A stretch of DNA of 64,000 nt from Calliphora vicina. Lineage: Eukaryota > Arthropoda > Insecta > Diptera > Calliphoridae. Location of the stretch: NCBI RefSeq assembly GCF_958450345.1, contig NC_088782.1, positions 111,320,358-111,384,357 on the forward strand, written 5' to 3'. The notes beneath the pieces are model-generated. The model was not told the origin of the DNA. It did no database searches and saw only the letters and a program-made list of their open reading frames with translations. The stretch's first letter is position 1, and each line of letters begins with the position of its first letter. Made by a program: the position numbers and the translations under genes. This document shows positions 41,591 through 53,178 of this stretch, piece after piece.

Positions 41591-42785
41591 TATATTATTA
41601 ATACTATAATAAATTGTTACCCACTGTCCTTTTACTAACTAAGTTTTCCAAAGAAAATACAAAAAACAAACTTTTTTTGTTACAAATTCTATAATTGTAC
41701 ATGTTTTGCGCTTCCCCACAAACTTTCCAACTTCACTAAACTCACTTTGGTATTTTCTCGCAGGAATTATCTATAAATATTTGTTTTTTCAGGGGATTCT
41801 ATTCTATTCCATTTAATTTAAACTTTATTTTTGTAAAAAACCATGTGAATATTGAACAAAAGTACTAAAAGTTTAAGTACGTTTCTCCCTACTCTAAAAC
41901 TTTGAAATCAATATAAAAAAGCAAGCAAATACACAAAGAAATAAAAAATAAGAAACCAAATCAAAGACCTTAAATTAAACGCCCTATAAATATTCATCAA
42001 ATAAATGTGAGCTTAAAAAAAGAAAAACTCACTTTGATTATGGATTTTCATATAGATGCTTTTGTTTATGATGGAAAAAAAGAAAACAGATTGATATTTT
42101 AAAATGATTAAAGAGTTTTTTTAATGTTTTATGTTTTAAAAGAAAACCTAAAAGCAATTAAGTATGATAAAAAGAAAATTTACAAATGTTTGAGGTGTTT
42201 TAAACTCCTACTACAAATTATAAAAAGGCACTCTCATTAAGAAAGTAAATCATAATGCTTAAAAAATAAAAATTATATAGATTTAAGAAATTTGGAGAGT
42301 CCTACATATAAAGCAAATTATGTGCATAAATGACTATGTTAATCCTTTTTAAGTTTTTTATATTTATACATTTTTGTACTAAATTAAAGCTTTAGGTGTT
42401 TGTTATCTATCAAATTAAAAAACAAAACTCTTAAAAAGTACTGTTTTTATTAAAGTTAGATAGCCTTAAGCAGTTTCACACATTGTATGAACTACATAGC
42501 GTATGATTAATATTAATTAATTTTAAATTTTCATTTACATGATATTTTGATTAGTATTCTCATGTTTTACTCGAAAAAATGTAACTAAAATAGAATGCCC
42601 AGAACCTGTTACTATTTATAAAACATTCCTGTGAAACAAAAAATGCAGTAGGAAGTGCTTTGTCAATTAAGAAAGTTTATGGGGAGGCAATACAATCATG
42701 GAAAGTTTATTTTGATTTGATTGGCAGTATTGAACAAAAGAACACAGTTCAAATGAAATTACACTAGCTACAAAAAAAATAAAAA
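41591..42785 (+). other. Intergenic AT-rich stretch
   Basis: No gene is seen. One copy of the gcgtatgattaatattaatt end is at 42499-42522 in + orientation with no clear partner nearby. Confidence 0.45.
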
Positions 42786-43635
42786 TTTCATATAAGAACT
42801 GTGATCGAAAAAATCTTAACATACATAAATGTTAATAAAAATGAAACCACTAAACTTACAGTTTTTTTATTTGATTGAAATTATTATTACAATTTACAAT
42901 ATTTATGAACCTTTTACGGAAACCCTTACCTTAAGGTTTTTATTGAGCTTTCTGTCACTTTTTTGTGCTCTTCAATTCTCTTTTAACAAGATCCCAATAT
43001 CTCTCCACTGGCCTTAGCTCCAGGCAGTTTGGAGGATTTTTGTTTGCCTTTCTTAGTACAAATACCACCTAATTATTCTTGTACTACTCAAGACCTTGCT
43101 TACCATAGTGACAGGATGACAAATCGGCCAAAAATAAGTGGACACATTAAGAAGTCTTATGAATGGAAACATCCTCTTTTGTAAACATCCATTGATGTAA
43201 ATTTCGGTATTTATAAAGCATTTGTAACAAATGTTTGGCTTCTTTTGCCGCATTTGCATATTGCTTGCCATACCAAGAACTTTTTGGGAACATTTTCTGC
43301 TTTTGGGTCCTAAACTTCTGTACAACATTCCCGGAATCTGCGAAAAATTTTCCAAAACATATGTTTCGTCATCCATTATGCAGGTATATTTTTTTAAAAA
43401 CAATATGACTTCAATTTCCGTGTGTTGGGAGCTCTTTTGAAAATGGAAACATCTTTATTGGATTTAGAAACATCATGTGGACCATTCTTCTACCCTCTGC
43501 ATGAACCAGGTTTTCTATCAACGGACAAGTTCTCCCGCTATTGTTTAATAACATTGGAATCAGTTTGACGGCAGACTTTTGATTGTTTGGCCAACTTTGT
43601 ATAGGGCCAAGTCAGGTTTTGTTGATAATTTTTGC
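42786..43635 (-). pseudogene. Tc1/mariner (DDE) transposase relic IV
   Basis: The terminal repeat is at 42786-42820 (gtgatcgaaaaaatcttaac). On the - strand, 43403-43053 reads YTCIMDDETYVLENFSQIPG, MASNMQMRQKKPNICYKC, INGCLQKRMFPFIRLLNVST and YFWPICHPVTMVSKVL. The helix-turn-helix end is near 43600-43530. Several frameshifts. The far end is lost where an INE-1-like copy begins. Confidence 0.78.
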
Positions 43636-43639
43636 ACGC

Positions 43640-44258
43640 ACTTTTTTCAATATTTTTAGGTAAACAAAATTTAATTTTTTTTATAAAAATGTTTTTTTAA
43701 ATTTTTTTCTTTTCGAAATTGTTTTTTATTTTTTTTTTTAATTTTTAAAAAAAAAATATTTTTGGACAAAAAAAATGTTTGATGAAAAAAAAATTCGGGT
43801 TAAAAAATATTTTTCCCGATTGTGACCCATTGTAGGTCCAAATTATATACATCGTTGCAATGGACTTTAAAATGTCTATCATTAGATATCCATATTGTCT
43901 ATATTAATGACTTAGTAATCCAGATATAGATTAAAAATAGGCCAAAAATCGAGCTTTTCCCAAGTTTTTTCCTTATATCTCAGCAATTTGTCGATTTTGC
44001 CCGATTTTCTCGATTTTAAATAACAACCGAACCGAAAGAATTCCCGACATATTAATGTATGAATCATGTATTTAAGTTATTTAGAGGCTACGGAAAGTTG
44101 ATTTCAACATACAGACGGACATTGCTATATCGACTTCGCTATCTATAACGATCCAGAATATATATACTTTGTGAGGTCGCAAATGAAAAATGTAGAAATG
44201 ACGGAATGACAAACTTATATATGTATACCCTTGCCAGTCATGGCGAAGGGTATAAAAA
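43640..44258 (-). mobile_element. INE-1-like element (inverted)
   Basis: Conserved blocks run inverted: 'ttttcccgattgtgacccat', 'tgtaggtccaa', 'cattagatatccatattgtc', 'tttgtgaggtcgcaaatga', ending 'tatacccttgccagtcatgg' and 'cgaagggtata'. The 3' hairpin end is missing on the left. Confidence 0.75.
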
Positions 44259-44729
44259 GCAAAATCAGTGTCGAAATTGCAGCTAATAGAGTAGAATTAA
44301 ATAATAATACTTTTGTATATGACACACATGGCAAATATTTGCTCAAAAAAGCGTAACCACTTTTTTTTAGCACAAATTTGGTTGACGTGTTTATTCTTAC
44401 AAGTGTTTTGTAAGATCAAACAGCATCAAATAAAATAACACAAAATTTTTTGTTTTGAATCATCCTAAGTAAAATAAGTTTTTGAAATAAATAAAATAAT
44501 TCAAATCAGTTTTATTTAGTGGTTACGTCATTTTCTTCAAATATTTGTCATGTGTGACCCTACCTTTAGTAATATAAAATACTACTTAATAATTAAGATT
44601 CTTCCCTTTAGTATTAACGATTATTCCCATAAATAAATTTCTTATATCTAGAGCGTATGATTAATATTAATTCATGGAGATATAAAAGATTTTCTTCAAA
44701 TCTTGTTATTAACATTATTAATATATTTT
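44259..44729 (+). other. AT-rich spacer with one terminal-repeat-like sequence
   Basis: It contains gcgtatgattaatattaatt at 44652-44675, preceded by 'ctaga', the same end as at 47400. Nothing else is seen. Confidence 0.4.
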
Positions 44730-45348
44730 TATACCCTTCACCTTTATGAGAAGGTTGTCATTCCGTTTGTAATTTCCACAATATAATTTTCCGACCCTAC
44801 AAAGCATATATATTCTGGATCCTTATAGATAGCGGAGTCGATTAAGCCATGTCTGTCTGTTGAAATCAATTTTCTGAAGACCGAAGATATCTTCGGGATC
44901 CAAATCTTCAATAATTCTGTCAGACATGCTTTCGAGAAGTTTCCTATTTAAAAACAACAAAATCGGTCAACAAATGGGTGAGATATGAGGAAAAAACCAG
45001 GACAACCTCGATTTTTGACCTATTTTTTACATATATCTGGATTACTAAGTCATTAATATAGACAATATGGATATCTAATGACAGATATTTCAAAGACCTT
45101 TGCAATGACGTATATAAGACTATAGTAAGTTGGACCCACAATGGGTCAAAATTGGAAAAATTATTTTTTAACCCGATTTTTTTTTTGACAAAAAAAAAAT
45201 TTCAAAACAAAATTTTTATACCCTTCACCTTCGTGAGAAGGGTATATATAAGTTTGTCATTCCGTTTGTAATTTCTACATTTTTCATTTCCGACCCTATA
45301 AAGTATATATATTCTGGATCCTTAGAGATAGCGGAGTCGATTAAGCCA

Positions 45349-45440
<92 letters not shown>

Positions 45441-46240
45441 AGTCTGTCTGTCTGTCTGTCCGTCTGTCTGTTGAAATCAGTTTTCTGAAGACCCCAGATA
45501 TCTTCGGGATCCAAATCTTCAATAATTCTGTCAGACATGCTTTCGAGAATTTTGCTATTTAAAATCAGCAAAATCGGTCCACAAATGGCTGAGATATGAG
45601 GAAAAAACCAAGACAACCTCGATTTTTGACCTATTTTTTACCTATATCTGGATTACTAAGACATTAATATAGACAATATGGATATCTAATGATAGATATT
45701 TCAAAGACATTTGCAACGACGTATATAAGACCATAGTAAGTTGGACCTACAATGGGTCAAAATCGGGAAAAAAAATTTTAACCCGAATTTTTTTTTCAAA
45801 AAAAAAATTGAAAAAACAAAAAAAATTTAAAAAAAAATTTTTTTTTTAAATTTAAAAAAAAAATTTTAAATAATCGAAAATTTTTTTTTCCAAAAAATTA
45901 AAAAAACAACTGAAAAAAAATTAAATTTTGTTTACCTAAAAATATTTAAAATTTTGAAGTATAATTTGGTGAAGGGTATATAAGATTCGGCACAGCCGAA
46001 TATAGCACTCTTACTTGTTTTTTTTAAATTTAAAAAAAATAATTTTAAAATTAAAAAAAAAAAAAAATTTAAATTTAAAAAAAACAATTGGAAAAATTTT
46101 TTTTCCAAAAAATTAAAAAAACAACTTTGGAAAAAAGTAATTTTGTTTACCTAAAAATATTTAAAATTTGTATTCTGAAGTATAATTTGGTGAAGGGTAT
46201 ATAAGATTCGGCACAGACGAATACAGCTCTCTAACTTGTT
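44730..46240 (+). mobile_element. Run of three INE-1-like copies, one complete
   Basis: The first copy (44730-45214) has the 5' end (tatacccttcacctttatga) and lacks the 3' end. A complete copy follows directly (45215-46018), from tatacccttcaccttcgtga to cacagccgaatatagcactc and ttacttgttttt. A third piece (46021-46240) has only the A/T-rich part and the 3' end (ggcacagacgaatacagctc). Head-to-tail stacking is known for this element class in Drosophila. Confidence 0.82.
45349..45475 (+). repeat. (GTCT)n microsatellite within an INE-1-like copy
   Basis: About 31 repeats of GTCT, nearly perfect, replace the two to three GTCT units found at this position in the sister copies (8083, 11723, 27377, 44849). 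The position is the recognised variable core of the element. Confidence 0.95.
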
Positions 46241-46487
46241 AAAATAGTTTTTGTAAAAATTTCAAAGTGTTCGATATTAAACACAATTTCAGGATTATGT
46301 GATAAAAACAGCCACAAAAATACCGTCGGTTCACTAAAAGTGTTTGAAATAATGTAGTAATGATAAATATTGCTTTTTCGAACTCTAAACATATAATATG
46401 AACTATTTGTACAGAAATGTGTAACCGGCTGATTCTCAGTAGTATGCTAATCTGTATATTTGTTTTAACAAAGTCTGCAGATACGCC

Positions 46488-46605
46488 CAGAGTCTCTGGC
46501 GGGAATCGAACCCGCAAACCTCAGATATAGTTATGCAAAAATATACAATAGTACTGCAAGTCAGTTGTGCAGCTCATGATGTAAGTAATTTTATAGACAG
46601 CAAAA
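46488..46605 (-). ncRNA. tRNA-like sequence, possible SINE head
   Basis: The - strand reads GCGGGTTCGATTCCCGC, a perfect T-arm with the RNA polymerase III B-box GGTTCGATTCC, followed by 'cagagactctggg'. About 60 bp upstream, 'catgagctgcacaactgact' is a weak A-box candidate. The rest does not fold into an obvious full tRNA and there is no CCA. It is more likely a tRNA-derived SINE or tRNA relic than a working tRNA. Confidence 0.45.
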
Positions 46606-47395
46606 TCCGATTATAATAAAAAGCAAGCCAAGAATATTTTTAATAATTTTTCAATTATTAAAGACTACATTAAGTAAAGAGTTCATATTAAAAACGAATT
46701 TTAAGCAAATTACTTGCACAGTATGCGGTAAACATCAGACAAATTTAAGTTTCTAGTTTTTTCTGTCTGCTTAAGTTTTCAATAAAGACTTAAACAAATT
46801 GTTATTACAAGTATTTCTAGTGACCCCAATACACTGGTATTATAACAAAATAATTCACCTCATTAGTATCTCTTTAATATAATTCTAAGTAAGAAAAAAA
46901 ACCAAGTATCAAATCTTTAAATTTTGTTTGCACATTCAACAGTCTTATAGTTTTTGTCTTGTGCACATTTACATTATCTCTTTTGTCTGTAGAGTTTTTT
47001 TTATATAGAAATTTCCAAGTATTAAAATAAAGATTTAAATAAAAAGAATGTGCAACATAAAAGGCGCATACTAAATAGCTTTCTAAGAAAGTAATTTTAA
47101 TATCAAAACAACTTTCTTCTTACGGTTGCCTTATTTTCAAATGTAAGAGTTTGTTTCTCTATATTTAGTCTTGAAAAAAAGGAATACTAAAGAAATGTTG
47201 ATAATTTAAAGAAGAAAAATTGCGTTTTTTAATAACAAATTGTACAGTATAGATAGTTAATGCAGAAAGTTTTTTAATAACTATAAATGTAAAGTTAATA
47301 TTATAAATATATTTATTGTTAAGCTACAAAACTCAGCAGACTTTTTAAATTAAGACGGATTTAAGTTATTTATGAATTTGAGTTATTTTTAATAC
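46606..47395 (+). other. AT-rich intergenic stretch
   Basis: No gene, tandem repeat or terminal repeat is recognised. Confidence 0.45.
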
Positions 47396-47448
47396 TCTAA
47401 GGCGTATGATTGATATTAATTGAGTGCTTTTATTAATTGGTAATCATA

Positions 47449-48455
47449 TATAAGAAAACTGTCTAACACAGGCTGTTTCCTAAATGAAAACTATATAGAG
47501 ACAACTGTCTTAAACAAGACAGTTTTCTCTAGAAGAAAACTGTCTTTAACAAAGACACTTTTCTATAGAAGAAAACTGTCTTTAACAAAGACACTTTTCT
47601 ATAGAAGAAAACTGTCTTTAACAAAGACACTTTTCTATAGAAGAAAACTGTCTTTAACAAAGACACTTTTCTATAGAAGAAAACTGTCTTTAACAAAGAC
47701 ACTTTTCTTTAGAAGAAAACTGTCTTTAACAAAGACACCTTTCTATAGAAGAAAACTGTCTTAAACAAGACACTTTTCTATAGAAGAAAACTATCTTAAA
47801 CAAGACACTTTTCTATAGAAGAAAACTATCTTAAACAAGACACTTTTCTTTAGAAGAAAACTGTCTTAAACAAAACACTTTTCTATAGAAGAAAACTGTC
47901 TTAAACAAGACACCTTTCTATAGAAGAAAACTATCTTAAACAAGACACTTTTCTATAGAAGAAAACTGTCTTTAACAAGACACTTTTCTATAGAAGAAAA
48001 CTGTCTTTAACAAGACACTTTTCTATAGAAGAAAACTGTCTTTAACAAGACACTTTTCTATAGAAGAAAACTGTCTTTAACAAGACACTTTTCTATAGAA
48101 GAAAACTGTCTTTAACAAGACACTTTTCTATAGAAGAAAACTGTCTTAAACAAGACACTTTTCTATAGAAGAAATCTGTCTTTAACAAGACACTTTTCTA
48201 TAGAAGAAAACTGTCTTTAACAAGACACTTTTCTATAGAAGAAAACTGTCTTTAACAAGACACTTTTCTATAGAAGAAAACTGTCTTTAACAAGACACTT
48301 TTCTATAGAAGAAAACTGTCTTAAACAAGACACTTTTCTATAGAAGAAAACTGTCTTTGTTAAAGACACTTTTCTATAGAAGAAAACTGTCTTAAACAAG
48401 ACACTTTTCTATAGTAGAAAACTGTCTCAAACAAGACTCTTATCTATATAAGAAA
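47449..48455. repeat. 35/36-bp alternating-palindrome satellite (array C)
   Basis: About 27 units of 'ctatagaagaaaactgtctt' + 'taacaa(a)gacactttt'. Each unit has the near-palindrome TTTTCTATAGAAGAAAA and a hairpin arm pair GTCTTT...AAAGAC around AAC. The 36-bp (AAAG) form is at the left and the 35-bp (AAG) form predominates to the right. One unit near 48352 has the loop inverted (gtctttgttaaagac). Confidence 0.94.
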
Positions 48456-48469
48456 ACTAGAAAGCTTAT

Positions 48470-48960
48470 TTTCTCATTAAATGCTTATTTGCAAAGATAT
48501 AAATAATTTATGATTTTGTTATAAAAATCGATATTAGGTCAGAAATATGAGTGGTCACCGATCAAGCTACTTTTCTCTATTAAACGCCTTGAACATCTAT
48601 TTGTAGATTTAATATAAAAATCGATTTTTGGTCAGTAATATAAGTGATCACTGATCAAGCTAATTTTATCTACTAAAAGCTTATCAACGAAGATAAAGAC
48701 GATTTAAGATTTTTGGAAATTTTTATATAAAAATAGATTTTTGGTCTGACATATAAGTGATCGCCGATCGTGATCCTGTTCTCTATTAAACGCTTAGCTA
48801 CTAAGATATAGACAATTAAGAATTTTTAAGATTTTCATATAAAAATCGATTTTTGGTCTGAAATATGAGTGATCACCGATCAAGATATCATATCTCTATT
48901 AAACACTTATTTACAAATATATTGACGATTAAAGATTTTCATATAAAAATAAATTATTTA
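48470..48960 (+). repeat. Roughly 90-115-bp repeat following array C
   Basis: Four to five units share 'atcgatttttggtcagaaat', 'atgagtgatcaccgatcaag', 'tctctattaaacgcttatct' and 'gatatagacgatttaagatt'. The same repeat runs in reverse complement at 50480-50925. Confidence 0.85.
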
Positions 48961-49180
48961 TTTTATAGTTTTTCATTTAATTTAATTGTTAATATTCATT
49001 TAAGTTTTGCACATTTTCTTTAATTGCAAAACTTGTCAAATTATCTTTTAAATAATCATTTAAGTGTGAGTTTTTAATTGCTAAATGTTTGGTTTTATTA
49101 GACTAATTAGTTTAATGTCTACAATGATTTTACCAACATTTATAACATTTCTCAATGAATTAATATAAATCATACGCTCT

Positions 49181-50340
49181 AGAGTATATTTTTTTAAAGT
49201 ATTGTCAATTTAAAGGCAATAACTCGATTTTTATTTCTGTTTTTTTTTTTTTTGTATTTTTTTGTGTTCTTTTCTATTAATTGCTGATTGTTGGGATAAT
49301 TAATGTTCATGGTCGCAAGCATTGGCCATGACTATCGTTTCTGTTGTTGGCCATGCAAAGTGGTGGATGTGCTGCCGATACATGTCAAAAGATAATATTA
49401 AACTGTTGAGTTGTATAGAATAGAGTTTTGTTGCAATGAATTGTTATAGAACACATTTGAAAAAATACAAAACAGGGGCAAAAATAATCAATATTTATTA
49501 GAGGATAGTTAAGTTTTAGTTTGAATTCAAAGTGCGTGTTATTAATAGCAATTTTATTGATTTTTTTTCTATATCACTGGCAATTATTTTGATAATTGAA
49601 AAAGGTTGTAAATAAATTTGAGTATTGAATAGTGAAGACTTTAAATATTATAATAACTTAAAATTGTTTACTATTCTTCTTTCGTTTCAATAAGTTTTCT
49701 TCAACATATCGTGAAAAATTTTGAAAGTTCTTTAATTTACTGAAATTTTTTAAACAATTGTTTTTAATTTAATTAAAGGTTTCTTCGCTACACATACTTG
49801 TATTCAAATGTTCCCATAAGTTTATTACGAAAGGTTTTTTAATGAAATTAACTTTTCAATTTAAGCTAAAATTCCATTACAATATGTTGCCATATGTTTA
49901 ATGTGGTTGGGGAAACCTACAATCAACATTTTATGTTGAGTTTTCCACATGTAGTTGTTATATTTTCCCACCCCAAACATCCGCCCAACGACACCCCCAC
50001 CGCATACACTTAAGTAAATAAGCACCATCCCTACCACACATCATCTCTATCTTTCTAGCACCATCTCCGTGCTTAACATTTGCTTTTTAAACAACACTAA
50101 CAAGATCTGCCTGCGTCCCTGTCCGTCCATTGTCTATCACTGTACTTGTGTGTGTGACTGTATGTGGCGAGTTTTTTTTATTACGTTTTATTGTTTTTTA
50201 TCTAATCTAAACCTGGTGTTAAAAGTAAACTTATTTTATAAATCATTTCACAAAAATATTTATCTATGTAGGTATGTATGCAGACGAGGGTCTGTTATGG
50301 TTTATATATATAAATAATACAGTCAAAGGAAAAAGTTTTT
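49181..50340 (+). other. Intergenic stretch, no gene recognised
   Basis: AT-rich apart from a C-rich patch at 49970-50160 ('ccccaccgcatacac', 'gcgtccctgtccgtcc'). Open frames are short and without recognisable motifs. Confidence 0.45.
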
Positions 50341-50925
50341 GTACTAATTATAAAACAAACTTTAACAATACACTTTTCTATATAGAGAAAACTGCCTTTA
50401 ACAAAACACTTTTCTATAAAGAGAAAACAGTCTTTAACAAGACACTTTTCTATATACGAAAAGGCGCTCGATCGGTGAACACTCACATTTCTAAACATAA
50501 ATCTTCTATATCTTCGTAGATAAGCACTTAATAGAGAACTCGAGCTCGATCGGTGATCACTCATACATCTTTCTGACAAATAATTTATTTTTACATGAAA
50601 ATCTAAAAAAATTTTAAACCGTCAATATATTAGTAAATAAGCTTTTGATAGAGAAAAGCTGCTAGATCGGTGGTCACTCATATTTCTGACCAAATCGATT
50701 TTTATATGAAAATTTCAAAAAATCTTAAATCTTCGAATAGTTTTTAATAGAGTAAAAGAACTCGATCGGAGATATATCATATTTCTGAACAAAAATCGAT
50801 TTTTATATGAAAATTTACCAAAAAAAAATTTAAGAAGCTCGATAAAAACATACATTTTTATGTAAAATCTGAAATCGTCTATATCTGTGTAAATAAGCGT
50901 TTAATAGAGAAAGGAGCTCAAGACA
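50341..50925 (-). repeat. Short 36-bp remnants plus inverted roughly 115-bp repeats
   Basis: 50370-50460 holds about three degenerate 36-bp units in + orientation (cacttttctatatagagaaa). From 50465 to 50925 units of 'ctcgatcggtgatcactcat', 'atttctgaccaaatcgattt' and 'ttatatgaaaatttc' are the reverse complement of the repeat at 48470-48960. Confidence 0.8.
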
Positions 50926-52460
50926 CTTTTCTATAGAATAAAACTGTCTTTAACAAGACACTTTTCTATAGAAGAAAGCTGTCTTTAACAAGACACTTTT
51001 CTATAGAAGAAAGCTGTCTTTAACAAGACACTTTTCTATAGAAGAAAGCTGTCTTTAACAAGACACTTTTCTATAGAAGAAAGCTGTCTTTAACAAGACA
51101 CTTTTCTATAGAAGAAAGCTGTCTTTAACAAGACACTTTTTTATAGAAGAAAACTGTCTTTAACAAGACACTTTTCTATAGAAGAAAACTGTCTTTAACA
51201 AAGACACTTTTCTATAGAAGAAAACTGTCTTTAACAAAGACACTTTTCTATAGAAGAAAACTGTCTTTAACAAAGACACTTTTCTATAGAAGAAAACTGT
51301 CTTTAACAAAGACACTTTTCTATAGAAGAAAACTGTCTTTAACAAAGACACTTTTCTATAGAAGAAAACTGTCTTTAACAAAGACACTTTTCTATAGAAG
51401 AAAACTGTCATTAACAAAGACACTTTTCTATAGAAGAAAACTGTCTTTAACAAAGACACTTTTCTATAGAAGAAAACTGTCTTTAACAAAGACACTTTTC
51501 TATAGAAGAAAACTGTCTTTAACAAAGACACTTTTCTATAGAAGAAAACTGTCTTTAACAAAGACACTTTTCTATAGAAGAAAACTGTCTTTAACAAAGA
51601 CACTTTTCTATAGAAGAAAACTGTCTTTAACAAAGACACTTTTCTATAGAAGAAAACTGTCTTTAACAAAGACACTTTTCTATAGAAGAAAACTGTCTTT
51701 AACAAAGACACTTTTCTATAGAAGAAAACTGTCTTTAACAAAGACACTTTTCTATAGAAGAAAACTGTCTTTAACAAAGACACTTTTCTATAGAAGAAAA
51801 CTGTCTTTAACAAAGACACTTTTCTATAGAAGAAAACTGTCTTTAACAAAGACACTTTTCTATAGAAGAAAACTGTCTTTAACAAAGACACTTTTCTATA
51901 GAAGAAAACTGTCTTTAACAAAGACACTTTTCTATAGAAGAAAACTGTCTTTAACAAAGACACTTTTCTATAGAAGAAAACTGTCTTTAACAAAGACACT
52001 TTTCTATAGAAGAAAACTGTCTTTAACAAAGACACTTTTCTATAGAAGAAAACTGTCTTTAACAAAGACACTTTTCTATAGAAGAAAACTGTCTTTAACA
52101 AAGACAGTTTTCTTCTATAGAAAACAAAGACACTTTTCTATAGAAGAAAACTGTCTTTAACAAAGACACTTTTCTATAGAAGAAAACTGTCTTTAACAAG
52201 ACACTTTTCTATAGAAGAAAACTGTCTTTAACAAGACACTTTTCTATAGAAGAAAACTGTCTTTAACATGACACTTTTCTATAGAAGAAAACTGTCTTTA
52301 ACATGACACTTTTCTATAGAAGAAAATTGTCTTTAACAAGACACTTTTCTATAGAAGAAAACTGTCTTTAACAAAGACACTTTTCTATAGAAGAAAACTG
52401 TCTTTAACAAAGACACTTTTCTATAGAAGAAAACTGTCTTTAACAAGACAACAGGACAGG
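50926..52460. repeat. 35/36-bp alternating-palindrome satellite (array D)
   Basis: About 42 units in the same orientation as array C. Units at 50935-51160 are 35 bp with AAGCTGTC; 51180-52100 are almost identical 36-bp units, which keeps a 12-residue reading frame (LLKTVFFYRKVS) open for 313 codons on the - strand. That frame is a by-product. At 52098-52125 one unit is flipped ('gacagttttcttctatagaa'), and beyond it mixed 35/36-bp units resume. Confidence 0.95.
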
Positions 52461-52834
52461 ACACTTTTAACATAATTTAATATAAGGAGGGACATTTGGC
52501 CTTGATAATATTGTACGTTCAATTTTCTTAGCGACTGTGTTGAAAATTGTACACGTGTGTTAATGGATTTAAGTTATTTTGAAAGGTAATTGTAGTTACT
52601 TTTAATCAACATGATAATACTGTTTATTTTCAATTGTTTTTGAAAAAACTGTTGACTGCATTATTGACATGAATGAAACAATTTAAATACTTTGTGGAAA
52701 ACCTCAATTCCAATTTGCAATAAAATTCCATTTAATGGGGGATTATTCTAGCTGCTCTTAATACGAGCAAATTGGATATTTGTTTTACAAATAAAAATTG
52801 TGGACTAGAGAATTGTCTAATTAGGACAGTTTCC
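52461..52834 (+). other. Spacer between inverted satellite arrays D and E
   Basis: About 370 bp of AT-rich unique-looking DNA without a gene. It separates two oppositely oriented arrays of the same unit and so would be the loop of a large hairpin. Confidence 0.5.
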
Positions 52835-53178
52835 TTACACAGAAAAGTCTCTTGTTAAAGACAGTTTTCTTCTATAGAAAAGTGTCTTTGTTAAAGACAG
52901 TTTTCTTCTATAGAAAAGTGTCTTTGTTAAAGACAGTTTTCTTCTATAGAAAAGTGTCTTTGTTAAAGACAGTTTTCTTCTATAGAAAAGTGTCTTTGTT
53001 AAAGACAGTTTTTTTCTATAGAAAAGTGTCTTTGTTAAAGACAGTTTTCTTCTATAGAAAAGTGTCTTTGTTAAAGACAGTTTTCTTCTATAGAAAAATG
53101 TCTTTGTTAAAGACAGTTTTCTTCTATAGAAAAGTGTCTTTGTTAAAGACAGTTTTCTTCTATAGAAAAGTGTCTTGT
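52835..53178. repeat. 36-bp satellite in inverted orientation (array E)
   Basis: About nine units of 'gacagttttcttctatagaa' + 'aagtgtctttgttaaa', the exact reverse complement of the array D unit. The + strand is open over it (same 12-residue peptide) for the same arithmetic reason. Confidence 0.94.

Larger units (their letters stand above)
47396..49180. mobile_element. TIR element carrying internal satellites
   Basis: The left end ctctaaggcgtatgattgat (47396) and the right end (inverted) ctctagagcgtatgatttat (49180) form imperfect inverted repeats of about 28 bp continuing into 'attaatt'. Inside lie the 35/36-bp array C, then four units of a roughly 90-115-bp repeat, then AT-rich DNA. It has no ORF. 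The same end sequence bounds the element at 37203-38492. Confidence 0.6.

Noticed and set aside
46488..46605. A functional tRNA gene
   Set aside because: Only the T-arm is clear; acceptor, D-arm and anticodon arm do not pair convincingly in the expected spacing.
49970..50320. A possible small gene in the C-rich patch
   Set aside because: The open frame of 82 codons shows no motif, the patch lacks splice or promoter signals I can support, and it is followed by satellite.
51160..52101. A 313-codon open frame on the - strand of array D (and 115 codons on the + strand of array E)
   Set aside because: It is a 12-residue peptide repeated because the 36-bp unit is a multiple of three. There is no signal, domain or start context, and neighbouring 35-bp units of the same satellite destroy the frame.
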